Positions 45,636 to 56,852 of a stretch of 64,000 nt of DNA are shown piece after piece; position 1 is the stretch's first letter, and every line of letters begins with the position of its first letter. The DNA is from Albimonas pacifica (lineage in GTDB: Bacteria; Pseudomonadota; Alphaproteobacteria; Rhodobacterales; Rhodobacteraceae), in contig NZ_FOQH01000010.1 in assembly GCF_900113695.1 (NCBI RefSeq), positions 210,936 to 274,935 on the forward strand. The letters are read 5' to 3'. The translations under genes were made by a program, and so were the position numbers. The notes beneath the pieces were generated by a model that saw only the letters and a list, made by a program, of their open reading frames with translations, was not told the origin of the DNA and did not search any database.

Positions 45636-46646
45636 TCAGCCCTCGCCCATGCGCAGCGCCACGCGGCCCTGGGCGCGGCGGGCGCGCAGGTCCTCCATCG
45701 CCGTCGCGTAGTCGGCGAGCGGGTAGGCCGCGACCGGGCGGGGCGCGATGCGGCCGGCGGCGGCAAGGGCGAGGACCTCGTCGAAGCAGGCGCGGACCTG
45801 CGCGGGGCGGCGTTTGCGGTAGTCGGAGATCTGCAGGCCGCTGACCTCGATGTTCTTGACCAGCAGGTAGTTGGTCTTCAGCTCGGCGATCCGCCCCGCG
45901 GCGAAGCCGACCACCACCAGCCGCCCGCACCAGTCGAGCGCGCGCACCGCCGCGTCGAAGACGTCGCCGCCCAGCGGGTCCACGATCACGTCCACGCCCC
46001 GCCCGCCGTTCAGCGCCTGCACCTGCGCGCGCAGCGACGCGCGCAGGTCGGGGGCCGAGAGGTCCACCGCCCCGTCCGCGCCGGCGGCCAGCGCCGCCTC
46101 GGCCTTGGCCATCGAGGACACGCCCGCCAGCACCCGCGCGCCCGCGGCCTTCGCGAGCTGCACCGTGGCGTCGCCCACCGCCCCCGAGGCGCCCAGCGCC
46201 AGCACCGTCTCGCCCTCCGCCAGCCGGCCGCGGGCGTGGAGCGCGAACCAGGCGGTGTCGTAGGCGAGCGACAGCGCCGCCGCCGCCTCGAAGCCCACCG
46301 CATCGGGCAGGACGTAGCACTGGTCGGCGGGGGCGAGGCAGAACTCGGCGTAGCCCCCCTGCTCGGCCATCGCCAGCACCCGGTCGCCGGCGGCGAGGGT
46401 CGTCACGCCCTCGCCCACCGCCTCGATCGTGCCGACGGGGCCCTTGCCGGGGGAGAAGGGGCGCGGCGGCAGGAACTGGTATTTGCCCTCGATCACCAGC
46501 AGGTCGACGAAGTTCACCGGGGCGAGGGCCACGCGCAGCAGAACCTCGCCGGGGCCGGGCGTCGGGACCGGCGCCTCCTCGACCTGCGCGAGGCCGGGGG
46601 CGCCGAAGTCGCGGACCATAACCGCTTTCATGAGCACGGCTTTCAT
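45636..46646 (-). CDS. NADPH:quinone oxidoreductase family (zinc-independent MDR)
   Basis: 336-residue medium-chain reductase. N-terminal GroES-like fold (NFVDLLVIEGKYQFLPPRPF, PVGTIEAVGEGV) lacking the structural zinc cysteines; Rossmann motif VLALGASGAVGDATVQLAK (about 145-163) and VDVIVDPLGGDVFDAAVRAL. QOR family members reduce quinones, enones or acryloyl-CoA. GGAGGTCCCG precedes the ATG, and the gene starts 14 bases after the CoA ligase stop, so the two are one unit. Confidence 0.9.
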   Translation of the reverse strand: MKAVLMKAVMVRDFGAPGLAQVEEAPVPTPGPGEVLLRVALAPVNFVDLLVIEGKYQFLPPRPFSPGKGPVGTIEAVGEGVTTLAAGDRVLAMAEQGGYAEFCLAPADQCYVLPDAVGFEAAAALSLAYDTAWFALHARGRLAEGETVLALGASGAVGDATVQLAKAAGARVLAGVSSMAKAEAALAAGADGAVDLSAPDLRASLRAQVQALNGGRGVDVIVDPLGGDVFDAAVRALDWCGRLVVVGFAAGRIAELKTNYLLVKNIEVSGLQISDYRKRRPAQVRACFDEVLALAAAGRIAPRPVAAYPLADYATAMEDLRARRAQGRVALRMGEG

Positions 46647-46660
46647 CGGGACCTCCGGTC

Positions 46661-48337
46661 TCAGCCGCGGAAGCGGATCGGCTGGGGGGCGAGGCGGCCC
46701 GCCGCGATCTCCGGCAGCAGGGCGCGCTTGAGCATCTTGCCCGACGGGCCCAGCGGGATCTCGGGCACCTGCAGGAAGAACTCGGGCATGTCGTAGCGCG
46801 ACAGGCCCTGCGCATCGAGATGGGCGAGCAGCCCGTCGGGGTCGATCTCGGCGCCGTTGCGGGGCATGACGACCAGGCAGACCTTCTCGCCCAGCCGCTC
46901 GTCCTTCACCGGCAGGGCGGCGGCGCGCTCGACGCCCGGGAAGCGGTCGGCCAGCGCCTCGATGCGGGCGGGGTGGATGTTGTGGCCGCCGCGGATGATG
47001 ATGTCCTTGATCCGGCCGGTGATCTGCAGCCGGCCCTCGGGGTCGAGCCGCCCGAGGTCGCCGGTCAGGAACCAGCCCTCGCGGTTGAAGCTGCGCTCGG
47101 TCGCGGACTGGTCGTCGAAATAGCCCAGCATCAGCGAGGCGCCGCGGCCGCCGATCTGGCCGATCTCGCCCTGCGGGGCGAGGCGGTCGGGATCCTCGAC
47201 GTCGAAGATCGCGATCTCGTAGCCCGGGCAGGCGCGCCCCGAGGTGCCGGCGATGGCGGCGGGCGGGTCGCCGGGCAGGGTGTAGTGGTGGGAGCAGGCC
47301 TCGGTCATGCCGTAGCCGCTCTGGGGCCGGACGCCGTAGGAGAGCAGCCCCTCCACCAGCGGCCGCGGCGCGGCGGCGCCGGAGATGCGGAACCCGTGCA
47401 GCGAGGGCAGGGCGGCGTCGCCGGCGGCCTCGATCTCGGCCAGCAGGTCCATCGCGTGGGCGGGCACGCCGAAGACGAAGGTCGCCCCCAGCTCCCGCAG
47501 GCGGGCCAGCAGCGAGGCGCCCTTGGGCAGGTCGTGGATGGCGAGCTCGGCGCCCGTCAGGATCCCCAGCACCATCGCCCCGAAGCCGAGGTTATGGCTC
47601 AGCGGGCTGAGCGTGTAGATCACCGAGGCCGCGTCGAACCCCCAGTCCCCGGCCAGCGCCCGCGCGTTCGCCAGCAGCGTGTTGTTGGAATGCATGACCC
47701 CCTTGGGCTTGCCCGTCGTGCCCGAGGTGAAGGCGAGGTAGACCACATGGTCCGCGGCGCCGGCCGGCGGCGGCGCGGGCGCGTCCGTGGGGCGGAAGGC
47801 GCCCGCGATCTGCGCAGCCGAGCGCGGCGCGGGAGGCGCCAGAGCGATCACCCGGCGCATCGAGGGCAGCGCCCCGGCCCGCGCGAAGACGTCGGCGCGC
47901 CCGGCGTCGGCGCCGTAGCCGGTCTCGGCCACCAGGGCGGCGGCGTTCATGCGGACCAGCAGCTCCTCGATCTCGGCGACCGTGTGGTTGCGGTGGAGGG
48001 AGGGGCAGCAGACCCACCCCTCGCGCGAGCAGGCGAGCAGCACCGCCGCCGTCTCCACCCGCGGCGAGAGCCAGGCCGCCACCCGGTCGCCCGGGCGCAG
48101 GCCCGCGGCGCGCAGGTCGGCGGCGACGGTTTCGGCGAGCGCGGCCAGCTCGGCCCAGGTCAGCACGCAGCCGCCGTCGCGGATCGCGACCGCGTCCGGT
48201 CGGGCCTCGGCCTGGGCGCGGGCGAGGTCGTGAAGCGTGTCCTCGGCCCAGAACCCCTCGGCGCGGAACTTTTGCAGGTCGGAAAAGCTCAGCCGGGTCA
48301 GCAGGTTCTGAGAGAGGGGTGCGGTGCGCTCGCCCAT
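46661..48337 (-). CDS. AMP-binding acyl-CoA ligase
   Basis: 558-residue adenylate-forming enzyme (ANL family) that activates a carboxylic acid to its CoA thioester. Motifs: P-loop FTSGTTGKPKGVMHSNNT (about 205-222), SGYGMTEACSHH (about 337-348), hinge FLTGDLGRLDPEGRLQITGR and the catalytic Lys in PLGPSGKMLKRALL near the C-terminus. The pattern resembles cyclohexanecarboxylate-CoA or medium-chain ligases. Upstream of the quinone oxidoreductase in the same direction. Confidence 0.92.
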   Translation of the reverse strand: MGERTAPLSQNLLTRLSFSDLQKFRAEGFWAEDTLHDLARAQAEARPDAVAIRDGGCVLTWAELAALAETVAADLRAAGLRPGDRVAAWLSPRVETAAVLLACSREGWVCCPSLHRNHTVAEIEELLVRMNAAALVAETGYGADAGRADVFARAGALPSMRRVIALAPPAPRSAAQIAGAFRPTDAPAPPPAGAADHVVYLAFTSGTTGKPKGVMHSNNTLLANARALAGDWGFDAASVIYTLSPLSHNLGFGAMVLGILTGAELAIHDLPKGASLLARLRELGATFVFGVPAHAMDLLAEIEAAGDAALPSLHGFRISGAAAPRPLVEGLLSYGVRPQSGYGMTEACSHHYTLPGDPPAAIAGTSGRACPGYEIAIFDVEDPDRLAPQGEIGQIGGRGASLMLGYFDDQSATERSFNREGWFLTGDLGRLDPEGRLQITGRIKDIIIRGGHNIHPARIEALADRFPGVERAAALPVKDERLGEKVCLVVMPRNGAEIDPDGLLAHLDAQGLSRYDMPEFFLQVPEIPLGPSGKMLKRALLPEIAAGRLAPQPIRFRG

Positions 48338-48427
48338 GCGTTCCTCCGTCGATGCGGTCTCGGCCGCCGGTACTTCGATGGCGCCCGGCGAGGGGCGCCG
48401 GATGCGGTGGGCCCCGGGGGGGGCGCG

Positions 48428-49705
48428 TCAGGCGAGCGCCGCCTCGGCCCACAGGGCGGTAGAGAGCAGCGCGCGGTCGCGGTAGCGGGGGCCGATCAGC
48501 TGCAGGCCCAGCGGCGCGGGGGCGCCCGCGGGCATCGGCAGCGACAGGCTCGGCAGGTGCAGCAGGGTCCACAGCTCCTGCAGGCGCGGATCGCCGGCCC
48601 AGGCGTGGCCCTCGGGCGCCGGGCCGGGAGCGGTGGGCGTGGCGAGCGCGTCGACGCCCGAGAGCAGGCCCGCGCAGCGCTCGCGGAAGGCGTCCACGGC
48701 CTCGCGCGCGGCCAGGTAGTCGGCGGCGGGGATCGCGAAGCCCCGCTCGCAGACCGCCAGCGTCTCGTCGGAGAGGCGGTCGCGGGCCGCGCGCCATTCG
48801 CCCGCGAGGTCCCGGGCCCGCTCGTAGGCGTTGATCGTGGCGCGATGCTCGGTGATGCGGTCGAAGCCCGGCGGCGGGGCGACGGGGACGATGCGGGCGC
48901 CGGCGGCGGAGAGGCGCGAGAGGGCGGCGTCGAAGGCCGCCTGCGTCTCCGGCTCCACGGTCTCCTGCAGGTGGCTCGCGAAGAGGCCCAGCGTGGGGGC
49001 GCCGGCCGCCTCGGCCTCGGCGTCCGAGACCAGCGCCGCATGCGCCGCGGCGGCGTCGGCGACAGAGCGGGTCAGGATCCCGACCGTGTCGAAGCTGTGG
49101 GCGGCGGGCTTCATGCCCGCGACGGGGTATAGCCCGAAGCTCGGCTTGAACCCCACGATCCCGCAGAAGGCCGCCGGCCGCAGGACGGAACCGCCGGTCT
49201 GGGTGCCGAGGGCGAGCGGGACCATCCCGTCCGCCACCGCCGCGGCCGAGCCCGAGGACGAACCCCCGGGCGTGCGCGAGGTCGCGCGCGGGTTCAGCAC
49301 CGGAGTCGGCTGGGTTCCCGCGAACTCCGCCGTCACGGTCTTGCCCAGCGGGATCGCGCCCGCCAGCCGCGCCAGCCCCACGCAGCCCGCGTCCCGCGCC
49401 GCCGGGCGCGGATCGCCGGCGCGCGAGCCCATGCGGGTCGGCAGCCCCGCCACGTCCAGCACGTCCTTGACCGCGAAGGGCACGCCGGCGAGGGGGCCGT
49501 CGGTCGGCGCGGTCCCGGCCGCGGCCAGCGCCGCCTCGGCCCCCACCTCGACGAAGGCGCGCACCGCCACGTCGCGGGCGGCGATGCGGGCGAGGCAGGC
49601 CTCGACCGCCGCCTGCGGCCTCGCCCGGCCCGCGCGCACGGCGTCGCGGATCTCGACGACCCCCGGGGCGGCGTCGGCACGGTCGAAGGGCGCGGGGCGG
49701 GTCAT
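48428..49705 (-). CDS. Amidase-signature-family hydrolase
   Basis: 425-residue serine amidase with the Ser-cisSer-Lys triad: Lys in VPFAVKDVLDVAGLPT (about 78), the cis-Ser and nucleophile Ser in RTPGGSSSGSAAAVADG and GTQTGGSVLRPAAFCG (about 150-190). It resembles AtzF/biuret- and indoleacetamide-type amidases in layout; substrate unknown. Its promoter region is shared with the divergent XRE regulator. Start at the ATG 49705. Confidence 0.9.
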   Translation of the reverse strand: MTRPAPFDRADAAPGVVEIRDAVRAGRARPQAAVEACLARIAARDVAVRAFVEVGAEAALAAAGTAPTDGPLAGVPFAVKDVLDVAGLPTRMGSRAGDPRPAARDAGCVGLARLAGAIPLGKTVTAEFAGTQPTPVLNPRATSRTPGGSSSGSAAAVADGMVPLALGTQTGGSVLRPAAFCGIVGFKPSFGLYPVAGMKPAAHSFDTVGILTRSVADAAAAHAALVSDAEAEAAGAPTLGLFASHLQETVEPETQAAFDAALSRLSAAGARIVPVAPPPGFDRITEHRATINAYERARDLAGEWRAARDRLSDETLAVCERGFAIPAADYLAAREAVDAFRERCAGLLSGVDALATPTAPGPAPEGHAWAGDPRLQELWTLLHLPSLSLPMPAGAPAPLGLQLIGPRYRDRALLSTALWAEAALA

Positions 49706-49762
49706 CGGGGCTCCGGAGCTCGGGACGGGCGGCGCACAGGCCGTGTCGCCTGCTCTCGGTCT

Positions 49763-49778
49763 GTGCCAAAAAAAGGAC
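49763..49778. promoter_or_regulatory. Candidate XRE operator between amidase and regulator genes
   Basis: GTGCCAAAAAAAGGAC lies in the 177-base divergent promoter region. It aligns with two sites in the TAXI promoter (45474-45519). The position fits autoregulation plus control of the amidase. Inferred, not proven. Confidence 0.4.
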
Positions 49779-49882
49779 GAGCGATCAAGAATGGAATTCC
49801 GGCGCGGGCCGCTTCGGATTCGGGGTTGTCCGCGGGCGTCTTGCCGTCGATACCGTTTTCCGGACCGAGACGGAGGGACCGG

Positions 49883-50776
49883 GTGAGCCTGCAATACGAA
49901 GAGATCGGCCAGCGGCTGCGCGCGTTCCGGCTGGGCTCCGGCCTCAGCGCCGAGGAGGTGGCGAAGCGCATCGGCATCTCGCGCACCGCGCTCTACCGGT
50001 TCGAGAAGGGCGAGGTCGTGAAGATCGAGACCCTGACCTCGCTGGCCGACCTTCTGGGGGTGTCGCTGGCGACCCTGCTGGGGGTGGAGATCGAATATCT
50101 CTCCAACGCCGTGACCTATTTCGAGCGGCTGCGCCAGCTCGAGGAGACGGCCGACCGCATCGTGGTGCTGGCCGGCCCGATCTCGTTCCTGCTCGCCTCC
50201 GAGCGCTTCGCGGCGATGCTCGAGGAGATCCTGCGAGAGACGGTGGCCGAGGACATGCCCGGCCGCGACAAGGCGCTGGCCGACATCGCCCGGATCATCG
50301 CCATCCTCGCCGAGCGCAAGGAGATCTACGCCCGCCGCCGGCCCGCCATCGTCAACCTGATCTCGGCGGTGGACGTCGAGCGGATGGTGCGCTCGGGCTT
50401 CGCCGGCCGCACCTTCGTGCGCGAGCATGTGATCGCCGAGCGCCGGGCGCTGGCGCGCGCCGAGCTCGCGCATTTCGCCTCGATCATCGAGGCAGAGCCG
50501 ATCGGGGTGCAGATCGGCCTGGTGCCGGGCACGCTGCCCCACACCGGCTTCCAGATCTTCCGGGCGGGGGACCGAAAGACGTTGTCGATCAGCCCCTTCC
50601 GCCTGGGCGAACAGCCCAACGTCTCGCTGGGCGTGGCGATGATCACCTCCACCCAGGAGGCGGTGACCCTGCACGAGCGGGTGGTCGACGAGCTCTGGCG
50701 CCGCGCCCTGAAGGGCAAGGAGGCCGCCGCCCACATGCGCGAGATCATCGCCGCCGCCGAGGGCGAGGGCCGCTGA
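49883..50776 (+). CDS. XRE-family transcriptional regulator with C-terminal sensor domain
   Basis: 297 residues. N-terminal HTH_XRE domain (about 6-62: QRLRAFRLGSGLSAEEVAKR then ISRTALYRFEKGE) followed by a 230-residue domain I cannot name, likely ligand-binding or dimerising. The GTG start at 49883 follows CGGAGGGA; an in-frame ATG at 49763 would overlap the candidate operator. Divergent from the amidase gene and the likely regulator of the catabolic region. Confidence 0.85.
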   Translation: MSLQYEEIGQRLRAFRLGSGLSAEEVAKRIGISRTALYRFEKGEVVKIETLTSLADLLGVSLATLLGVEIEYLSNAVTYFERLRQLEETADRIVVLAGPISFLLASERFAAMLEEILRETVAEDMPGRDKALADIARIIAILAERKEIYARRRPAIVNLISAVDVERMVRSGFAGRTFVREHVIAERRALARAELAHFASIIEAEPIGVQIGLVPGTLPHTGFQIFRAGDRKTLSISPFRLGEQPNVSLGVAMITSTQEAVTLHERVVDELWRRALKGKEAAAHMREIIAAAEGEGR

Positions 50777-50837
50777 TCCCGCCGGGCCTCCCGGCCCGGC
50801 TCTCCCCCGCCGTCCACGCGAGACGCCCGCCCCACGG

Positions 50838-50863
50838 GCGCCCCGGACTTGATCCGGGGCCTC
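50838..50863. repeat. Extragenic palindrome, copy C
   Basis: GCGCCCCGGACTTGATCCGG followed by GGCCTC, a slightly diverged copy of the repeat at 34491 and 53121. Lies in the 255-base gap between the convergent XRE and flavoprotein genes, probably helping termination. Confidence 0.65.
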
Positions 50864-51031
50864 TCGCGGCCCGCCGCCTGTCGCAGCCGCCGGGACAGGC
50901 CCCGCCGCCCGACCCGGTCCCCCGGGCCGCATGCGCCCAAGCCCGCCCCGCGCCGCGAGCCGGACCGACCCCACGGGCGACGCGCCCGACGCGGCGCCTC
51001 CGCCCGCCAAGCGCGCGGCGCCCGTGCCGGT

Positions 51032-53071
51032 TCAGAGCGTCCGCGCCAGCCTCAACGCGTCGTAGATCGCCGCATGAGTGTTGCGCGCGGAGACGGCGTC
51101 ACCGATGCGGAACAGCTGGTAGGCGCCCTCGGGGTTGCGGGCGACCGTCTGCGGGCGGCGGGCGATCAGCGCCTCGTAGTCGACCTCGCCGAGGTTCGAG
51201 GACCCCGGCCGCAGCTCGAAATAGAGCTCGTCGAGCGGGCGGGTGCCGTGGTTGACCACCACCTGGTCGACCTGCCGCTCGCGCCGCGTGGGGCCGTAGT
51301 CGCTGCCCAGCACCGCCGTCAGCCCGTTGCCGTCCCGCCGCACGGCGTCGAGCCGCCAGGCGGGCGTGAAGGTCACGTCCAGCGCCTGGAGGAGGCGCAG
51401 CGAGGGGGTCAGCGACATCGCCATGACCTCGGGCACGATGGCCCGGTCGCGGCCCACGATCTCGACCTTCGCGCCGGCGGCGGCCAGCTTTTCGGCCGCC
51501 TGCAGCGCCGGGTAGTCGCCGGCGTCGTCGTAGATCAGCACGTTGCGCCCGGGCGCGGCGTCGCCCGAGAGGATGTCCCAGGCCGAGACGACGAGGTCGT
51601 TCCCCTCGCCCAGCACATCGACATGCGGCAGGCCGCCGGTGGCGACGATCACCGCGTCGGGCGCGTCGGCCAGCGCGGTTTCGGCATCCGCGAAACTGTT
51701 GAAGCGGAAGGCGACGCCCTGGCGCTCGCATTCGTCCATGCGCCACTGGATCAGGTTGAGCATCTCGCGCCGCCGCTCGGTCAGGGCGGTCAGGCGGATC
51801 TGGCCGCCGGGGCGGGGGGCGGCCTCGTGCACCGTCACGGCGTGGCCGCGGGCGGAGGCGACGCGGGCGGCCTCCAGCCCTGCGGGGCCGGCGCCGATCA
51901 CGGTCACGCGGCGGGGCGCGTCGGTGCGCTCGATCTCGTGGGGCTGTTCCAGCTCGCGCCCCGTCGAGGGGTTGTGCAGGCACAGCGCCATCCCCCCCTG
52001 GTAGATCCGGTCGAGGCAGTAGTTCGCGCCGACGCAGGGGCGGATGCGGTCCTCCTCGCCGCGCAGGATCTTGGCGACGATATGGGGGTCGGCGACATGG
52101 GCGCGGGTCATGCCGACCATGTCCAGCTTGCCCGACGCGATGGCATGGCGGGCGGTGGCCACGTCCTGGATCTTGGCGGCGTGGAAGGTGGGGAACTGCG
52201 TCGCCGCCCGGATCTCGCCCGCGAAATCCAGGTGCGGCGCGCTCGCCATGCCCTGCACCGGGATCACGTCCGTGAGCCCTGCGTCGGTGTCGATATGCCC
52301 CCGCACGACGTTGAGGAAGTCGACCAGGCCGGAGTCCTTCAGGCGACGCGAGATCTCCAGCCCGTCCGCCTTGGTCAGGCCGCCGGGCAGGTCCTCGTCT
52401 CCGGTGTAGCGCACGCCGACGAGGAAATCCTCGCCCACCCGCCGGCGGATGGCGCGCAGGGTCTCCATCGTGAAGCGCAGGCGGTCGTCGAGCGACGGCC
52501 CCCCCCAGGGCGGCGCCAGCGCGTTGGTCAGGGGCGACCAGAACTGGTCCATCAGGTGGCCGTAGGCCTGGATCTCGATGCCGTCGAGGCCGGCGGCGGC
52601 CATCCGCTCGGCCGCGGCGGCATAGTCCTCGATCAGGCGGGCGATGTCCCAGTCCTCGGCGGCCTTGGGGAAGGCGCGGTGGGCGGGCTCGCGCTCATGC
52701 CCGGCCGAGACCACCGGCAGCCAGTCGGCCTTGTCCCACCGCGTGCGTCGGCCGAGGTGGGTGAGCTGGATCATCACCGCGCAGCCATGCTCGTGACACT
52801 CGTCCGCCAGCTCCCGCATCCATCCCACCACCTCGTCCTTCCAGGCGAGGATGTTGTTGAACACCGGCGGGCTGTCGCGCGAGACCGAGGCCGAGCCCGC
52901 CGTCATCGTCAGCGCCACCCCCGCCCGGGCCCGTTCCGCGTGATAGGCGCGGTAGCGGGCCTTCGGCATCCCGTCCTCGGGATAGGCGGGCTCGTGGCTG
53001 GTGATCATCAGCCGGTTCTTCAGCGTCAGATGCTTCAGCTGGTAGGGCTGCAGCAGCGGATCGGTGCTCAT
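51032..53071 (-). CDS. FMN/FAD/4Fe-4S oxidoreductase, N-methylproline-demethylase-like (OYE plus FAD domain)
   Basis: 679-residue flavoprotein with an old-yellow-enzyme barrel (1-350), a 4Fe-4S loop with CVGANYCLDRIYQGGMALC (about 330-350) and a C-terminal FAD/NAD-binding domain starting VTVIGAGPAGLEAARVASAR (about 380). This layout is shared by trimethylamine/dimethylglycine dehydrogenases and the N-methylproline demethylase of stachydrine (proline betaine) catabolism; the CVGANYC loop pattern matches the latter. Neighbours encode a Rieske oxygenase and its reductase, supporting betaine demethylation. Confidence 0.85.
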   Translation of the reverse strand: MSTDPLLQPYQLKHLTLKNRLMITSHEPAYPEDGMPKARYRAYHAERARAGVALTMTAGSASVSRDSPPVFNNILAWKDEVVGWMRELADECHEHGCAVMIQLTHLGRRTRWDKADWLPVVSAGHEREPAHRAFPKAAEDWDIARLIEDYAAAAERMAAAGLDGIEIQAYGHLMDQFWSPLTNALAPPWGGPSLDDRLRFTMETLRAIRRRVGEDFLVGVRYTGDEDLPGGLTKADGLEISRRLKDSGLVDFLNVVRGHIDTDAGLTDVIPVQGMASAPHLDFAGEIRAATQFPTFHAAKIQDVATARHAIASGKLDMVGMTRAHVADPHIVAKILRGEEDRIRPCVGANYCLDRIYQGGMALCLHNPSTGRELEQPHEIERTDAPRRVTVIGAGPAGLEAARVASARGHAVTVHEAAPRPGGQIRLTALTERRREMLNLIQWRMDECERQGVAFRFNSFADAETALADAPDAVIVATGGLPHVDVLGEGNDLVVSAWDILSGDAAPGRNVLIYDDAGDYPALQAAEKLAAAGAKVEIVGRDRAIVPEVMAMSLTPSLRLLQALDVTFTPAWRLDAVRRDGNGLTAVLGSDYGPTRRERQVDQVVVNHGTRPLDELYFELRPGSSNLGEVDYEALIARRPQTVARNPEGAYQLFRIGDAVSARNTHAAIYDALRLARTL

Positions 53072-53120
53072 CTCGGCCTCTCGGGAACGGTTTGGGGTCG
53101 GCGGCGGGTTCGGAGGATGC

Positions 53121-53250
53121 GCGCCCCGGGCTTGACCCGGGGCCTCGCGCGGCCCGCTGGCGGGCGTGGCGGCGGGGGCGCGGCCTCTGCCCCCCCGGTC
53201 CGGCCCGCGGCGGGGGACGGGAGAGGCCCCGGGTCAGGCCCGAGGGGCGC
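53121..53250. repeat. Paired extragenic palindrome, copy D
   Basis: GCGCCCCGGGCTTGACCCGG (53121) and an inverted partner GAGGCCCCGGGTCAGGCCCG (53223-53250) flank a GC-rich middle. Lies between two co-directional genes of the betaine cluster, the only one of the four loci that is not between convergent genes. Confidence 0.75.
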
Positions 53251-53264
53251 CCCCGGGGCGCGCG

Positions 53265-55597
<2,333 letters not shown>

Positions 55598-55645
55598 TCA
55601 CTTGAGCCGTTGCGCTTGATTATTGCGCCGCACAAGGGCAGAAAT

Positions 55646-55667
55646 ATTCAACTGGGATGAGCTGAAT
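55646..55667. promoter_or_regulatory. LysR-type binding box between Rieske and LysR genes
   Basis: ATTCA-N12-TGAAT, a dyad with the T-N11-A core of LysR operators, 42 bases before the LysR start and 79 before the Rieske start. Placement in the divergent promoter suggests joint control of the regulator and the betaine-type operon. Confidence 0.6.
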
Positions 55668-55708
55668 TCACCTGTCGCGATTGCGACGCGAGGCGGAGCG
55701 AATGCGAC

Positions 55709-56587
55709 GTGACCCGGCCCTATGACCTGCCCTCGATGACCTCGCTGCTGGTGTTCGAGGCCGCGGCGCGTCGTCTCAGCTTCAAGGAGGCGGCGGCCGA
55801 GCTGAACGTCACCCCCGCCGCCGTCAGCCACCAGATCCGCGCGCTGGAGGCGGAACTGGGCCGCGCCGTGTTCCTGCGCCAGCACCGCGGGGTCGAACTG
55901 ACCGAGGCCGGCGCCTTCCTCTTCGTGGCCCTGCAGCGCGGCTTCGCCGGCATGTCCGAGGCGGTCCACGAGCTGCGCGGCCGCCCCGAGGCCGGCGAGG
56001 TCGTGGTCCAGGCCACCACCGCCGTCTCCGCCTTCTGGCTGACCCCCCAGATCACCGCCTTCTGGAAGACCCGGCCGGAGATCGTCGTCTCCCAGAACGT
56101 CACCGACGTGGAGCCGCCGGGCGGGCGTCCCGACCTCTCGATCCGCTACGGCCCCCCGCGCGGCGAGGGCGAGAAGCGCGAGCTGTTCCGCGACCGGATC
56201 CTGGCGCTGGGCAGCCCCGAGTACCAGGCCCGCCACCGCATCGCGCGGGTCGAGGATCTGCTCGACGCGCCCCTGATCCACCTGCAGGCCGAGGGCACGG
56301 ACTGGACCGGCTGGCCCGACTGGTTCGCGGCCCTGGGCCGCCCCGCCCCGCAGGGGCGCCGGGCGGCGGTCGACAACTACATGATCGCCCTGCAGCTCGC
56401 CCGCGACGGGGCCGGCGCGGTGCTGGGCTGGGACGGGCTGGTGGGCGACCTGCTCGCCCGCGGCGCGCTGGTCCCCCTGACGCCCGCCTCCATCCCCTCC
56501 CCCCACGCCTTCGTCCTGACGGTCCACCCCCGCGCCTCGGCCGAGGCGCGGGTCTTCGCGGACTGGCTGACGGGGGCGCGGGGGTGA
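55709..56587 (+). CDS. LysR-family transcriptional regulator (GcvA-like)
   Basis: 292 residues. N-terminal HTH (about 9-65: MTSLLVFEAAARRLSFKEAA, LNVTPAAVSHQIRALEAELG) and C-terminal substrate-binding domain (about 90-290). The start is a GTG at 55709. Probable activator of the divergent Rieske-reductase genes. It is the last chromosomal gene before the integrated element. Confidence 0.92.
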   Translation: MTRPYDLPSMTSLLVFEAAARRLSFKEAAAELNVTPAAVSHQIRALEAELGRAVFLRQHRGVELTEAGAFLFVALQRGFAGMSEAVHELRGRPEAGEVVVQATTAVSAFWLTPQITAFWKTRPEIVVSQNVTDVEPPGGRPDLSIRYGPPRGEGEKRELFRDRILALGSPEYQARHRIARVEDLLDAPLIHLQAEGTDWTGWPDWFAALGRPAPQGRRAAVDNYMIALQLARDGAGAVLGWDGLVGDLLARGALVPLTPASIPSPHAFVLTVHPRASAEARVFADWLTGARG

Positions 56588-56648
56588 GGGGGGCAAACGG
56601 AAACGGCGCGCCCGGGGGCGCGCCGTCTTCGATCCCGCAGGGGGAGTT

Positions 56649-56694
<46 letters not shown>

Positions 56695-56852
56695 TCGCAC
56701 GACTTCGTTGTATCGGCGTATATCCAAGCAAATCGTGGTCCGCATTCCCTTCTATTCTTGACAAACTCATGCATGCCGAGAGCTACCGAGGGCAGTTTAG
56801 GGCTGCGCCGGTTCGGTGCTCGGGTCTGTGTTTGTCTTAGGAGGGCGGCGAG

